42,710 bases of DNA from a virus. Shown in pieces: positions 12,601-19,805 of this stretch. Under the pieces are notes generated by a model. It had not been told where the DNA came from and searched no databases. It saw only the letters and a program-made list of their open reading frames with translations. Where the stretch lies: IMG/VR virus record IMGVR_UViG_3300042691_018254, positions 1-42,710 of that record. One strand, 5' to 3'. A program made the translations under genes and the position numbers. Each line of letters starts with the position of its first letter. Within the stretch, counting starts at the first letter, position 1.

Positions 12601-15009
12601 ATTGAACCATCCCGCACAATCCGAATTGATGATACAAATTTTGGTGGTGCTGGAGTCACTAACATATTTGCTTTAATGCCAACAGTAGTAGGTGACGGTT
12701 CAACTAACAGTATTGATGTTCAACAATATGTTCAAATTGAAAATGGAGATACACTAATATTCCGCCCAATGGACAGCGACGGAACAGTTAATATCATCGA
12801 CATTAATATTATTGATACAAATTTAACAGGCGGATCATTGAGTGCGGTTAGTGGAGCCTATATTACTGCTACAGGTACAGCAGCAGAAGATATTGTGGTT
12901 GATGGTAGTAAATTTATTAGCCCTGATCAAGTGCCTGCTCCTGAAGAAAATATTCCCGGACAAGTTATTGACAGTGTTTCTATCAAAGTATTCCATACTG
13001 TACAAACCGGCGCAACACCATTGCAATCTCGTATATTAAAGAGTAACGGAACAGACAAACGTTTTGACATAGGACTAATTGTGCTTGATAGTGCATCTGT
13101 AATGGTGTATGTTGACAAAGTAAAGTGTGAAATTAATTCAGCAGATAGCAGCATAGAATATATCATAGATTACAACGCCAATGAAGTGGTGTTTACTAAT
13201 GCTCCAATTAGAGATGCTGTAATTGAAATTATATCAATAGGAGTTGGTGGAGCAGCCTTATTAGATTATCAAGAGTTTGAAGCAGATGGAGATACATTAT
13301 TATTCTTAACTAAAGCAAATTTTGTTGATACCGCGTCTGTAGTTGTAACAGTAGACGGAGTAGATATTGATACATTGCCTATTAACAGCTCTGAAGTATT
13401 AGATATTGCAAACAAAACACTAATACAATTGGCCAACAAACCAGAACGCCGACAGATTGTAAAAATTGTTTGCCTAGGAGCTAATTCTGATGTTGACTCA
13501 ACAGGAACATCTGTAGTAAGGGTTAATCAACAAACTTTAACATTTGACGGAAGTACATTAAGTTATGATCTTGATCACTTTGTAAATCTTGAAAGAGCCA
13601 GCGCATCCGGAGCAGTTCTAGTTGAAATTAATAGTATACAATTGAAAGGGGTTGATACTGAATTTGTAGTCTATAACGGAACTAATAATATTCTATCCAT
13701 CGGTCGAGACCCAATAGAAGCTCCTAATACTGCTACTCAGACAAACATTCAAGTTTATGTTAACAACGAATTAAAAAGAAATATTCTTGATTATGTCTAT
13801 GATGGAAACGAAAATACAGTGACTGTTAACCCTGAAGTGTTAGCAATCAACGATGAAATAAAAATTGTTGTAGATATTAGAAGTCAATATACTTTCTTAA
13901 ACAATAATATTGTATTTAACGGAACTAGTTTTGTAGAAAACGACAGTACAACTACACTACAGGAAGGCGATCAAATTACAGTTACCTGGTTCAGTGAGTA
14001 TCCAAGTATGAATATTATTTCTGATCAGTACACTGGAGGGAAAGTTCAGTACCGATTAGCAAGAGAGCCAATTAATGCTAGTTATATCTGGATTTATAAA
14101 AACGGCCGCAGACTAACACAAGAACAAGACTACCAAGTGTCTATTCCAAGAAATGTTGTCTACTTAAAAACAGCATCATTGATCACGGACGAAATTAAGA
14201 TAGTACAGTTTGGTAATTATGTAAGACGCCAGCCATTAGCTTACGAAGTGTTTAAAGACATGCTAAACATCTACCATTTCAATCGTTTTAGTATTGACAA
14301 AGCGGTAACTTTATCTCAAGACTTAAATTACTACGATCAAATAATACGAGTTACAGACACAACTAATTTATTTGAACCGGTTAAATCTAGAAATATTCCA
14401 GGCACTGTCTATATCAATGGAGAACGCATTGATTATTTTGAGAAAACAGCTACAACGTTGTCACAGTTAAGAAGAGGAACCAACGGAACAGCTATCAAAG
14501 AAGTACATACACTAGGTAGTAATGTAGTTGATGTTGGTCGAGTTGAAAATCTTCCGTATAATGAAAGTCAAGAAAGATTAGACTTTGTCAGCGACGGTAG
14601 TAGTTTGTTAATAGGTCCACTAAATTATGTTCCCGAAGCTGCAACAAGATCTAATTGGACAAGAGTAACAATCCCAGTAGGATATGAACCTTGCGATCAA
14701 ATTGAGGTTTTTGCAGCTGGTAAGCGTCTAAGAAAAGATCCTGTCACCGTCTATGACCAAACAGCTAATATTACTAGCCCACAGGCTGATACTGTACTAG
14801 AAGCTGAGTTTAGTGTTGACGGAGTAAACGATTATATTCGATTAACAGCCACGGTTCCTGCAGGAACTCGAATCACTATTATTAGACGAATTGGAAAAAC
14901 TTGGTATGATCGAGGAGAAACAACAGCTTCATCGGGAGTTACCTTGTTGAAAAATTCAAGCTCTATTGCTGAATTTCTAAAACAAAAGAGCACCGAACTG
15001 CCTGAATAA
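640..15009 (+). CDS. Giant multidomain virion structural protein (4789 aa), probably baseplate/tail appendage
   Basis: One uninterrupted 4789-residue frame, roughly half a megadalton. The N-terminus (LPQIFKTETNSKF, QPGVLQKTVGYVGRRHGK) and the C-terminus (IPGTVYINGERIDYF near 4590, ending IAEFLKQKSTELPE) resemble giant structural proteins of aquatic T4-like phages. Visible parts: a cupredoxin-like domain at about 186-315 without copper ligands; CBM5/12-like modules (GD-V--N--Y-A...W) near 223-265, 1459-1501, 1717-1760, 2208-2265, 2521-2560, 2631-2672 and 3904-3943; six FG-GAP-like blades between about 2176 and 2894 (FGESLAVSPDGKWLAIGSP type); a second cupredoxin-like domain at about 2355-2490 with His2416, Cys2481, His2484 and Met2487; two G-GY--P-V-I beta repeats near 3297 and 3646; then many small beta domains. 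There is no signal peptide or clear membrane segment. By position it could include the T4 gp7 role, but I see no clear gp7 similarity. It probably forms part of the baseplate periphery or a host-contact structure. Confidence 0.8.
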   Translation: MANEIFPESGLPIRRTVDLLPQIFKTETNSKFMAGVIDPLVQPGVLQKTVGYVGRRHGKTYKGSDIYLDSDNTLRSRYQLEPGVVLTDDHNNIENFYDYIDFKNQLRFFNNFNERDDLITSQDHYSWAPPIEWDKFVNFREYYWVPSGPPSIKVLGQGNAITSTYRVRQGTTSTWIFYPDGATNNPTLTLYRGQTYNFAVNSPREGFYIRTAFDTGSLTYNPSLPYIPNQLAVYDGKLWRSLTFVTASVDGTIVEGPEWELVDENVQTSKFDYSSGITNNGATNGTVTFEVPLDAPDILYYQSAINPDRFGRFLIQNIEENTSINIDKEILGKQTYTSSNGVEFTNGLIVRFGGKVTPIKYAKDNWLVEKVGREITLIKFSDLEVPIITSQIPEVIFDNTGFDTEPFDDATSYPGEKDYIAICRSSIDFNPWSRYNRWFHKSTLEQAHKLNGTDFEAGDNFRAKRPIIEFRPNLQLFNHGSVAKIPVDFIDTFTTDIFSTIEGSQGYSVDGEFLYQGARILFVADTDQLANNKIYQVNFITHNNVRQITLKTTVDSDPILGEGVLVRGGNVNKGLMYHFNGVNWIPSQEKTKANQMPLFDLFDSNGISFSDATTYPSSTFVGSPILSYKVGNSVADSELGFSLDYLNIDNVGDILFTYNLDLDNFSYSVNQETLTKNLNTGFYRFNPLDEFANGWVKSDSNYQQPILDSTVVTEVTNQIKLATVDWAAFSSLPSTVIFYLNGQRHLDSYTREYETFTFAKEFAVNDVVSIKIYIDLDPDQGYYQIPHGLEKNPLNDNLTSFTLGQAIDHLSSAMEIETEFLGAYPGNSNLRNIDGYQHRCMRFLKHSGIAPMAVSLLCDKNINIIKSIQHSLRVYSNFKNEFLKRIAEAAPLDNVVNFVDEVIAAMTITKDSSDPFADSDMIGNGAHTDIVYLVEDEGIKVFALSQTFNLTELSRRAVYVYRNGEQLIYGTDYTFDSTFGFIRLSLTLTEGDQIVIREYSSTAFNYIPSTPTKLGLYKKYLPRIYIDDTFVTPRLVIQGHDGSITAAYDDYRDDAILELELRIYNNIKQEYNENIFNIDTVFGGYYGNALYTKPELDAIIMQDFLRWVANTDIDYTNNDQYFDTQNSFTYTYSNMTDPTGLQSLPGYWRGVYQWFYDTDRPHTCPWEILGFSEKPTWWESEYGPAPYTRGNLILWEDIRDGVIRQGARAGTHARYARPSILNHIPTDGDGRLLSPLDSGVANDFTLINNQGDYRPGDVSPAEAAWRSSSEWPFSVISALCLLKPFEFITDSFDRSRMSVNQLGQTVSAESGVFSKISNLLVPVVGGTQLSGLVTFVSSYVRSKNLDPQALLTRLNNLDVKISTRMSGFVDQTEQKYLLDSKNPSATSSSVYVPNENYDVIFNVGVPMIGIAYSGVLIEKLAEGWKVKGYDNQQPYFNYFKPIASSSDPLTSVGGTSVSFLDWAADKVYSNGDVVRTQNTFYRALKSHTSTEIFDKSLWKILPKLPVVGGVEAFFRKTFNQLTPIQMYYGTVITKVQGVVDFLLGYQAYLKTQGFSFDRYDAENQVAYNWGTSCKEFLFWTKHNWAVGSLLTLSPSASQVEMKIPLGVADSLFDSFYDYQIFKSDGTPLLPIFLNVNRDFQAVTVSTVNTNEGIYFIKVYFVLKEHVTVFDDRTVFNDVIYDKTTGYRQERIKSRGFRTVDWDGDYTSPGFLFDNVNIQPWSPYTDYRLGDIVSYKSYNWVSKLNVQGAELFDTTIWEKLDTTPTKGLVANFDYRINQFEDYYDVDADGLGSSQRDLSRHVIGYQTREYLQNMAEDAVSQFKLYQGFIREKGTANAITKVFDKLSRTNSGSIELNEEWAFRVGRLGGTEQFNETEFRILKNDFKINPQPVIIAPTDATTDVLDLYMRVPEKNFTIAPRPFTANINPVKKYKLTPRTAGYVNSFDVDFAVKNYDDILTLNIADFVENSHVWVTFYNTTWTVLRYNVSRLLLITDVNVVKTRVEIVLVRTHGLSVGDIFGIRNIENLEGFYKITEVPDRKTIVIQISKDAKEPKWESSTFINLELFSTARFDDYQAVDLANAATLTSGAKFWIDNNVNDNWEVVEKQQLFSATEILEYGTTAPLGNGKSVLYIDILTQIVSSMPASNLVVSYLERAQGLKPLQTFERPNSISSAANGVFGESLAVSPDGKWLAIGSPRATGVRSDYKEIYNNDLDYLQGDIVLHKGKLYRAKVDIYAQDYTGIDSTRIGADSSLARIDTTMEDWETVTVVTANQQGTNTGYNEQGAVSLYEWSGQNWVERYSFVSPRQTANEQFGSNITIGVDSGNYYMAISAPGAENNKGRVYLYKYSPLTTNTSETITYSVTVAPSQGMDSGYKYYINEQYRPNLSLMVGNTYIFDQTDLSNVYYPNPVDGTVTNKHPLNFSNDNINGVLGGGTLYTTGVTYLLDNRTVTQAQYILRFNLATTRKVQITVTENTASILYYYCNSHLNMGNSVIRKYPTIAKEWQLIENQNFKGVYDNTGARFYEAGAIVWYNNALWQSLEDQTGDGSTISINSNQWTRLDPISTQSSLPTNIALEDDSTDPTAGSLLTEQIAELVKEGDRFGSSMTMSRDGMTLVIGSPTSDGQYFTNYRGVWNSYQPYMSGDVVKWTNNYYRLGAASSTGANPVSGSPWTLVEAVSAATSGKVYIYKMNDYGFYSLIQTINAGSLADVNDLTSTEIINSGDLFGFAVDIDNSGNTIAISSPQADINLQNQGSVYIFRYDTDSTVPEYRLKQKLQSYEVYNNELFGFSISVSERGERVVVGAKNTPYKLPTRFDLATRTRFDGGRTTFSEDQGYPGQVYVFELKDQTYFLSEKLQADLLDNEGFGYALDSTASVIVTGSPNYSTTGMTRIFRKDVTKNSFTVLAEETPMVNIDFLKSVAVYDDENYLKIADLDIIDVNKLKILGRAEQEIKFKTPYDPATYTNGGDQVEVDTDQAWFEKNVGVIWWNISAAKWAHYEQGDLAYRAGNWNQLAPGASIEICEWVESSLSPTDWAKIADTTDGLSAGVSGQPLYSNTAYSIKRFTNPNTGLSFGTKYYFWVKNKTIIPNNVIGRNISAASVANLIENPASDGTPILAIIDTNKFLTYNLSSVITGDSALINIEYYNSERRPNSTHTEYQLLTEGIADSLPSAPLEQKWIDSLVGFNQAGNPVPDPTLLAKQRYGLAFRPIQTMFVDRGTALKIVIDRSNAILETQPFADLIDFKNLNQIENIPNETLNLYDIAVDTFVELAEVGIVRISPAILSANIVDGEIDTIDIVDPGFGYRTIPPVKIVGDGLGAKATVTIDLQGRITSVTVVQKGRKYTTADVSVRNFSVLVKNDTTYNNYWSIYFWDSVREGFFKSTVQSYDTTKYWTYTDWYANGYSAVTRIVKEILDLYFEPTIKIKVGDVIKIKEYANGGWALLERVTDGTGDILGKYILVGRKNGTIKINESIYNVKVYDYQTSYDEVTYDNQPTQELRFIFAALKENIFVDNLRAEWNKLFFASIRYIFSEQLYVDWAFKTSFLNAIHNIGDLEQKTNYKNDNLSSFQNYLEEVKPFRTTIREYTSRYTNIDRQGAAITDFDVPPAYDIREGKILPVLENSSIIDTYPYKWWKDNHTYSITEIVISNAGADYKDAPRVVITGDGTGASAQAYVANGVISGIKMLTAGTGYTTASVSIVGGNGTSTNIAKAVAIIGNTKTRTFDLTVKFDRITKEGTYAEYTYSQEFIADGFTAIFELNYPPTRDKTKIAVTINDEIILDSEYEITFYKSSTDAYSLLRGKLKLVSLPVAGATIVINYEKADEILEAVDRINKYYSPSRGMIGKEINQLMTGIDFGGVQIQGTTFDVSGGWDALPWFTDTWDSVEPNADFYYVVDSQTYTLTGLDSRSLTWKAGSVVKYGTKQYRAVIDNTDKPPVEFPEVWEELTILLPFTPAVGQQLSVYLKRNGLGAPRSIDTLDSAGAPVVVYDQGIEPSRTIRIDDTNFGGAGVTNIFALMPTVVGDGSTNSIDVQQYVQIENGDTLIFRPMDSDGTVNIIDINIIDTNLTGGSLSAVSGAYITATGTAAEDIVVDGSKFISPDQVPAPEENIPGQVIDSVSIKVFHTVQTGATPLQSRILKSNGTDKRFDIGLIVLDSASVMVYVDKVKCEINSADSSIEYIIDYNANEVVFTNAPIRDAVIEIISIGVGGAALLDYQEFEADGDTLLFLTKANFVDTASVVVTVDGVDIDTLPINSSEVLDIANKTLIQLANKPERRQIVKIVCLGANSDVDSTGTSVVRVNQQTLTFDGSTLSYDLDHFVNLERASASGAVLVEINSIQLKGVDTEFVVYNGTNNILSIGRDPIEAPNTATQTNIQVYVNNELKRNILDYVYDGNENTVTVNPEVLAINDEIKIVVDIRSQYTFLNNNIVFNGTSFVENDSTTTLQEGDQITVTWFSEYPSMNIISDQYTGGKVQYRLAREPINASYIWIYKNGRRLTQEQDYQVSIPRNVVYLKTASLITDEIKIVQFGNYVRRQPLAYEVFKDMLNIYHFNRFSIDKAVTLSQDLNYYDQIIRVTDTTNLFEPVKSRNIPGTVYINGERIDYFEKTATTLSQLRRGTNGTAIKEVHTLGSNVVDVGRVENLPYNESQERLDFVSDGSSLLIGPLNYVPEAATRSNWTRVTIPVGYEPCDQIEVFAAGKRLRKDPVTVYDQTANITSPQADTVLEAEFSVDGVNDYIRLTATVPAGTRITIIRRIGKTWYDRGETTASSGVTLLKNSSSIAEFLKQKSTELPE

Positions 15010-15012
15010 ATA
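15005..15012 (+). promoter_or_regulatory. Candidate T4-type late promoter core AATAAATA
   Basis: AATAAATA matches the T4 late consensus TATAAATA at seven of eight positions and overlaps the stop of the giant gene. A start about six bases downstream would fall near 15018, just past the ATG at 15017, and would favour the later in-frame ATG at 15047. In AT-rich DNA such octamers also arise by chance. Confidence 0.3.
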
Positions 15013-15016
15013 TACT

Positions 15017-15682
15017 ATGGAACAGAAAAACACAAGTGAATTAACTATGAAAAATCAAACACCAAAGGAAAATTCTCAACCTAACGAGACTTTAGGCTGG
15101 CATTTTGAGGGCCACATCAAGATTTTTGATCCGGAGACCGGTGAAGTATTTCAAGATAAGCGTAACGCTATTCACTACGAAAATATGAGTGTTGCTATGG
15201 TTAACAGCCTAAGTAATCAAGGGCAGGGCTGGATTTATCAAATAGCATTTGGCAGTGGCGGAACAACAGTTGACCCTACCGGATTAATTACCTACTTAAC
15301 ACCAAATACTGTTGGTGTAAATACTGGGTTATATAATCAAACCTATGCTAAAATTGTTGATCAAAATGCCACAGAAAATGTAGACCCTACAAGAAACAAA
15401 ATGGAAATCCGCCATATTAGCGGAGCAACTTACAGCGATATTGTTATTAGCTGTTTACTAGATTACGGCGAGCCTGTTGGACAACAAGCCTTTGACAACA
15501 GTGTTGATATGAGCGGTAGCTATGTATTTGATGAGCTAGGTCTTAAAAGTTACAATCCAAATGGTGAAGGTAAATTGCTTACTCATGTGGTATTTCACCC
15601 TGTACAAAAATCATTAAACAGACTCTTACAAGTTGATTATACAATTCGCGTACAGAGCTTAACCGGCTTCACAGAGGTATAA
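15017..15682 (+). CDS. Conserved virion-associated protein of unknown function
   Basis: A 221-residue protein. The core begins at LGWHFEGHIKIFDPETGEVF and continues through IAFGSGGTTVDPTG; I recall this type of small protein next to baseplate and fibre genes in cyanophage-like genomes, but I know no function. It is rich in beta-type sequence, with no signal peptide or membrane segment. The start is uncertain. ATG 15017 lacks a convincing ribosome site. ATG 15047, ten codons later, also has a poor one but would fit a transcript from the candidate promoter at 15005. The next gene begins three bases after this stop, so it belongs to the tail operon, probably as a connector or baseplate component. 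Confidence 0.7.
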   Translation: MEQKNTSELTMKNQTPKENSQPNETLGWHFEGHIKIFDPETGEVFQDKRNAIHYENMSVAMVNSLSNQGQGWIYQIAFGSGGTTVDPTGLITYLTPNTVGVNTGLYNQTYAKIVDQNATENVDPTRNKMEIRHISGATYSDIVISCLLDYGEPVGQQAFDNSVDMSGSYVFDELGLKSYNPNGEGKLLTHVVFHPVQKSLNRLLQVDYTIRVQSLTGFTEV

Positions 15683-15685
15683 TAA

Positions 15686-17977
15686 ATGCCATATATTGTA
15701 AATTTTACCGATAGAGAAAACAAGACCCCTATTACGGTCTATGATAATACTTCTAATGCAGATACCAGTTTGGATTTTCCGGGACGCAATGTCACAGGAT
15801 ACGGACAAATTATTGCCGAAAACTTTTTATCATTATTAGAAAATTTTGCCAGCGGCGCAGCGCCGACTAACCCAGTTGAAGGGCAATTATGGTATAATTC
15901 CCTAGAAGGTATTTTACAAATTTGGGATAACACTCAGTGGAAAGCAGCCAGCAACATTCAAAAGAGTACCAGCGAACCCTCAGTAGAATCTGCTAGAGTT
16001 GGCGAACTTTGGGTTGATACAACCAACCAACAGTTGTATGTATTTTCAGGATCAAGTTGGATTTTAGTTGGACCTAACTTTTCAACAGGTTTACAATCTG
16101 GTCCTGTAGTAGAGTCTATTATTGATAGTGATAACTTTGATAGAGTTATTGTAACTTTTTATGTAGAAGACAAACCAATTATTATTATTAGTAAAGATAG
16201 TTTTACTCCTAAAAATTCTATTAACGGATTTGCAGCAATTAAAACAGGTATTAATATTACTAGTCTAGATGTTGGTGATGGAGGATTTCTTCCAAAGTTT
16301 TACGGAACTGCTGTTGCGGCAGATGCCCTTAATGTTGCCGGCATAGCAGTGGCCGCAGCTAAATTTTTAAGATCTGATACAACTAATACGACAGAACAAA
16401 ATTTTAATATTAGAAATAACGCCGGTCTTACTATTGGAATTGATGGAACATTCAGTTTAACATCAACCTCTACTGCCGCTAAAATCTATAATGCCACAGC
16501 CGGTGCTAGTATTGATTTACAAACTAATAGAAACGGCATTCCTGATACTGTTCTAAAAATAGTTAACAATACTATTGGTATCAATGTAGTCGCACCTGAC
16601 GAAGCATTAACAGTTAGTGGAAACATTAAAACTGATGGAAGTTTAATTCTTACTAATATTACCGAAAGCACAAACTTTAATAACGGTAGTTTTAGAACTG
16701 CAGGAGGCATCGCAGTAACAAAAAATGCACTTATTGGAAAAAATATTGATGTTTATGGACAGACTATCACAACATCAATTGAGCCAAGAGAAACAGAAAG
16801 ATATGATAACGGTAGTTTAACAAGACGATGGAATACTGTTAGAACTAAAACGCTAATCGCCGACACTTTAGTTGGAGCACTCGAGGGTAATATTATTGGT
16901 AATGCTACTACAGCAACTAACCTACGATTCCCAACAACATTCAAAATGCAAGGAGATGTAACTTCTGCAAATATTACCTTTGACGGTCAGGTTGGCGGCA
17001 CCACAAAAACTTTTGAAACAGTAATTACATCTGGTATTATTTCTAGTAAAGTTCAACCTAGTCCTAATGTATCAAAATCTGATGATTTTGTTCTAGTTTT
17101 TAGATCCGGAGAAGGATTATTAAAAGAAACTAGAGATGTATTTGTCGGAGACCTTGGTGTGCCTGTCGGTACAATTTTGCCTTTTGCGGGTTCTGCAGCA
17201 CCCTACGGTTATTTGTTATGTGATGGCGGCGAGCAGGAAATTGCCAAATATCTAGCATTGTATAATGTTATTGGCACTACCTACGGAACATCGTTTAGAG
17301 GTCAACAAACACCAAATAAGTTGACATTTGTGTTACCTGATATGCGTGGTCGTTTCCCTCTAGGCAAACACGACATGAACAATAATAATACAGTTCCGCT
17401 AGGCGGCGGCTTTGTTGATGCAGGCGGAGGCTTGCCTAACGGAGAAGCTATATCTGCACCAAATTTTGTTGTTGGTCGTCGTTATACCATTTCAAGCGTT
17501 GGTACAACTAACTGGACTGATCCAACAGTGGGTGTAGGTGCTAGTTCCTCAGCAGTTGGTACAGTATTCACTGCAACAAGGGCTGGCACCGGTACAGGAT
17601 CTGCAACGCTAGTTCCTAGGGTTGACGATGCAGAAGCTTCTACATTAGGCGGATCCAGCGGTGACTATAGAAACACATTAACTGCAACTAATCTTCCACA
17701 ACACGAACATAATTTTAAAGCATTAAACGATGCAGGAAACCCTGGCAACAACCAATATCATGCAACAAGATTGGATACTGCAAGTCCCCCAGGAATCGAA
17801 CCCGGAGAGGGCGCCTTCCTTGGGCGAGGCCCAACAACTCCTGGACAGATGCAATATCTTCCAAGTAGTGGAGGAGTATTAGGGTATACAACACCACAGT
17901 TAGGACAGAGTTTTTCAATTATGAATCCCTACCTAACACTGAACTATATTATTCGTTCAGGACCACCAGTATTCTAA
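15686..17977 (+). CDS. Tail fibre protein with shared N-terminal module and C-terminal phage tail collar domain
   Basis: A 763-residue protein. Residues 1-190 are the N-terminal module shared with four downstream fibres (GYGQIIAENFLSLLENFA, GQLWYN, GELWVDTTNQQLYVF, LVGPNF), probably the part that docks to the baseplate. The middle is a beta-rich shaft (sugar-fibre style, TAGGIAVTKNALIGK). From about 491 (VPVGTILPFAGSAAPYGYLLCDG, IGTTYG, LPDMRGRFPLG) it is a Phage Tail Collar domain, as in the T4 short tail fibre gp12 and microcystin-dependent-protein-like tips, finishing with LPQHEHNF near 670 and NPYLTLNYIIR at the end. A module of about 50 residues (YTISSVGTTNWTD...GTVFTATRAGTGTG, near 591-645) interrupts the collar region. 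The family role is receptor binding or irreversible attachment; exact equivalence to gp12 is an inference. Confidence 0.85.
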   Translation: MPYIVNFTDRENKTPITVYDNTSNADTSLDFPGRNVTGYGQIIAENFLSLLENFASGAAPTNPVEGQLWYNSLEGILQIWDNTQWKAASNIQKSTSEPSVESARVGELWVDTTNQQLYVFSGSSWILVGPNFSTGLQSGPVVESIIDSDNFDRVIVTFYVEDKPIIIISKDSFTPKNSINGFAAIKTGINITSLDVGDGGFLPKFYGTAVAADALNVAGIAVAAAKFLRSDTTNTTEQNFNIRNNAGLTIGIDGTFSLTSTSTAAKIYNATAGASIDLQTNRNGIPDTVLKIVNNTIGINVVAPDEALTVSGNIKTDGSLILTNITESTNFNNGSFRTAGGIAVTKNALIGKNIDVYGQTITTSIEPRETERYDNGSLTRRWNTVRTKTLIADTLVGALEGNIIGNATTATNLRFPTTFKMQGDVTSANITFDGQVGGTTKTFETVITSGIISSKVQPSPNVSKSDDFVLVFRSGEGLLKETRDVFVGDLGVPVGTILPFAGSAAPYGYLLCDGGEQEIAKYLALYNVIGTTYGTSFRGQQTPNKLTFVLPDMRGRFPLGKHDMNNNNTVPLGGGFVDAGGGLPNGEAISAPNFVVGRRYTISSVGTTNWTDPTVGVGASSSAVGTVFTATRAGTGTGSATLVPRVDDAEASTLGGSSGDYRNTLTATNLPQHEHNFKALNDAGNPGNNQYHATRLDTASPPGIEPGEGAFLGRGPTTPGQMQYLPSSGGVLGYTTPQLGQSFSIMNPYLTLNYIIRSGPPVF

Positions 17978-17987
17978 GAGATAAAAT

Positions 17988-19787
17988 ATGGCATATTTAA
18001 TTACCAAATCAGACGGAACTACATTAACCACAGTATCGGATGGACAGATAGATGACCTAACCACTAATCTTACGCTGATTGGAAAAAATTACAGCGGGTT
18101 TGGAGAAGCATTTAATGAAAATCTTATCAAGCTGTTGGAAAATTTTGCCAGTTCTGTAAGACCAACTCGTCCTGTACGAGGACAAATTTGGTTTGATGTT
18201 ACAGAATTAAAATTAAAAGTTTATAACGGCACAGCATTTCAACCAGTTAGTTCTGCAACCATTGCCGCAACACAACCAACATCATTGACTCCGGGCGATT
18301 TATGGTTTGACGATACAAACAAACAACTATATTTCTATGATGGTGTAAACACTCTATTACTTGGACCAAGCTACGGATTGAGTCAAGGTGTTAGTGGGAT
18401 TCGTGTTAGTACAATTTTAGATACTTTAAATCAAAGTAAGGTTATCACCGGCCTCTATAACAATGGAACTTTAATTGGTATTTTTTCAAGCAGTGAAACA
18501 GAGTTTACTCCAAAGATTCCTATTGGAGGATTTAGTGGAACTGTTATTCCTGGCTTTAATGCCAGTACTATTGCTGGTCTTAAATTTAATGTAACTGCAA
18601 CTAATTCTGAAAAGTTAGGTGGCGAGCCTGATACCAAATATGTTAGAAATGACCTTAGCGGAGTTATAGACGGAAAACTAGGAGTTACCCTAGGAGTTGA
18701 AATTGGTGACGCACAACAGGTAAAATTACTAGAAGCTAACGGAGACTTGTTATTACAAAACGTTGCGCAGAATAAATTTATTAAACTTAGTGCTCGTAGA
18801 GGTGCGGTACAAGATGATGCAATAGTCATTGAGCCAAGCTCTCAAACCATAAAACTCTATGATGGATTTTTAAGCAGTCAAACTATAGTAGGTGGTAACT
18901 TAACAGTCAACGGAGATCTACAAGTTCTAGGTAACACCGTAGCAGTTGATGTTGCAACTCTTCGAGTTGAAAACAAACAAATTGAATTAGGTACTTCTGC
19001 TGATAGTTCTATATTAACTAACGAGCAAGCTGACGGTGGCGGCATTATATTACGATCATCTGGCACAGGAGGCGACAAGGAGATTTATTGGAGCCTCTCT
19101 AGAGATGCTTGGGTGTCTAATCAAAACTTTGATTTAGAATATGGAAAATCATTTAGAATTAACGGAGTTGAAGTATTAACCTATAATGAAGGTGCAGCAA
19201 CATACGAGCTGACAAATGCAGTAACTCGAGCAACAGGTATTAACATTTTTGGTGTACAAGCAGAATTTACTATTGATAATATCTTTGTAAACAATAATAG
19301 GATTTCGTCAGTTAATGCCAATGGCAACATTGAATTATACCCCAACGGAAACGGTAATGTTGTACTAAACGGAACAGCAAGAATTACTGATGTCGGTGAA
19401 CCAGTAGGTATATCTGATGCTACTACTAAAAATTATGTTGATGTGCAAATCAAAGCAAAACCTTTGGCGCTATCAATGGATATCAGCGACGGCCGAACCA
19501 ATGAACAGATTGCAATAGATTTAGAATCTATTGCTCCTGTTGCAGAATATGATAACGGTACTGTTGCTAGAATTCTATGTACAATTATTACAGAAGCACG
19601 ACCAACGCTAAACATAAATTCGTATATCAATGAATCAACTGCAACATTTAATACTCCATCGGGTACAGGTTCTGCATTAACTGATGTATCGTTTAGTGAT
19701 ATTGACATCCCTGCCCCTGCATATAACATCAGTAGAATTGTAAAAACATATCAAGTAATTGCAAATGCATGGACATTTGTATCATAA
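17988..19787 (+). CDS. Tail fibre-like structural protein, shared N-terminal module (599 aa)
   Basis: Residues 1-190 repeat the shared module (LIGKNYSGFGEAFNENLIKLLENFA, split here by paralogue-specific changes, GQIWFDV, GDLWFDDTNKQLYFYDG, LLGPSYG). A beta-helical or fibre shaft follows, then a section near 302-402 (VNGDLQVLGNTVAVD, NKQIELGTSAD, DGGGIILRSSG, EIYWSLSRDAWVS) of a kind common in fibres of cyanophage-like viruses. The C-terminal 100 residues (AKPLALSMDISDGRTNEQ...) have no recognised tip domain. The gene starts ten bases after the preceding stop and is in the same operon. It could be a fibre shaft that needs a partner tip, or a complete fibre with an unfamiliar end. Confidence 0.75.
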   Translation: MAYLITKSDGTTLTTVSDGQIDDLTTNLTLIGKNYSGFGEAFNENLIKLLENFASSVRPTRPVRGQIWFDVTELKLKVYNGTAFQPVSSATIAATQPTSLTPGDLWFDDTNKQLYFYDGVNTLLLGPSYGLSQGVSGIRVSTILDTLNQSKVITGLYNNGTLIGIFSSSETEFTPKIPIGGFSGTVIPGFNASTIAGLKFNVTATNSEKLGGEPDTKYVRNDLSGVIDGKLGVTLGVEIGDAQQVKLLEANGDLLLQNVAQNKFIKLSARRGAVQDDAIVIEPSSQTIKLYDGFLSSQTIVGGNLTVNGDLQVLGNTVAVDVATLRVENKQIELGTSADSSILTNEQADGGGIILRSSGTGGDKEIYWSLSRDAWVSNQNFDLEYGKSFRINGVEVLTYNEGAATYELTNAVTRATGINIFGVQAEFTIDNIFVNNNRISSVNANGNIELYPNGNGNVVLNGTARITDVGEPVGISDATTKNYVDVQIKAKPLALSMDISDGRTNEQIAIDLESIAPVAEYDNGTVARILCTIITEARPTLNINSYINESTATFNTPSGTGSALTDVSFSDIDIPAPAYNISRIVKTYQVIANAWTFVS

Positions 19788-19805
19788 TGAAATACGGAGC
19801 GACTA

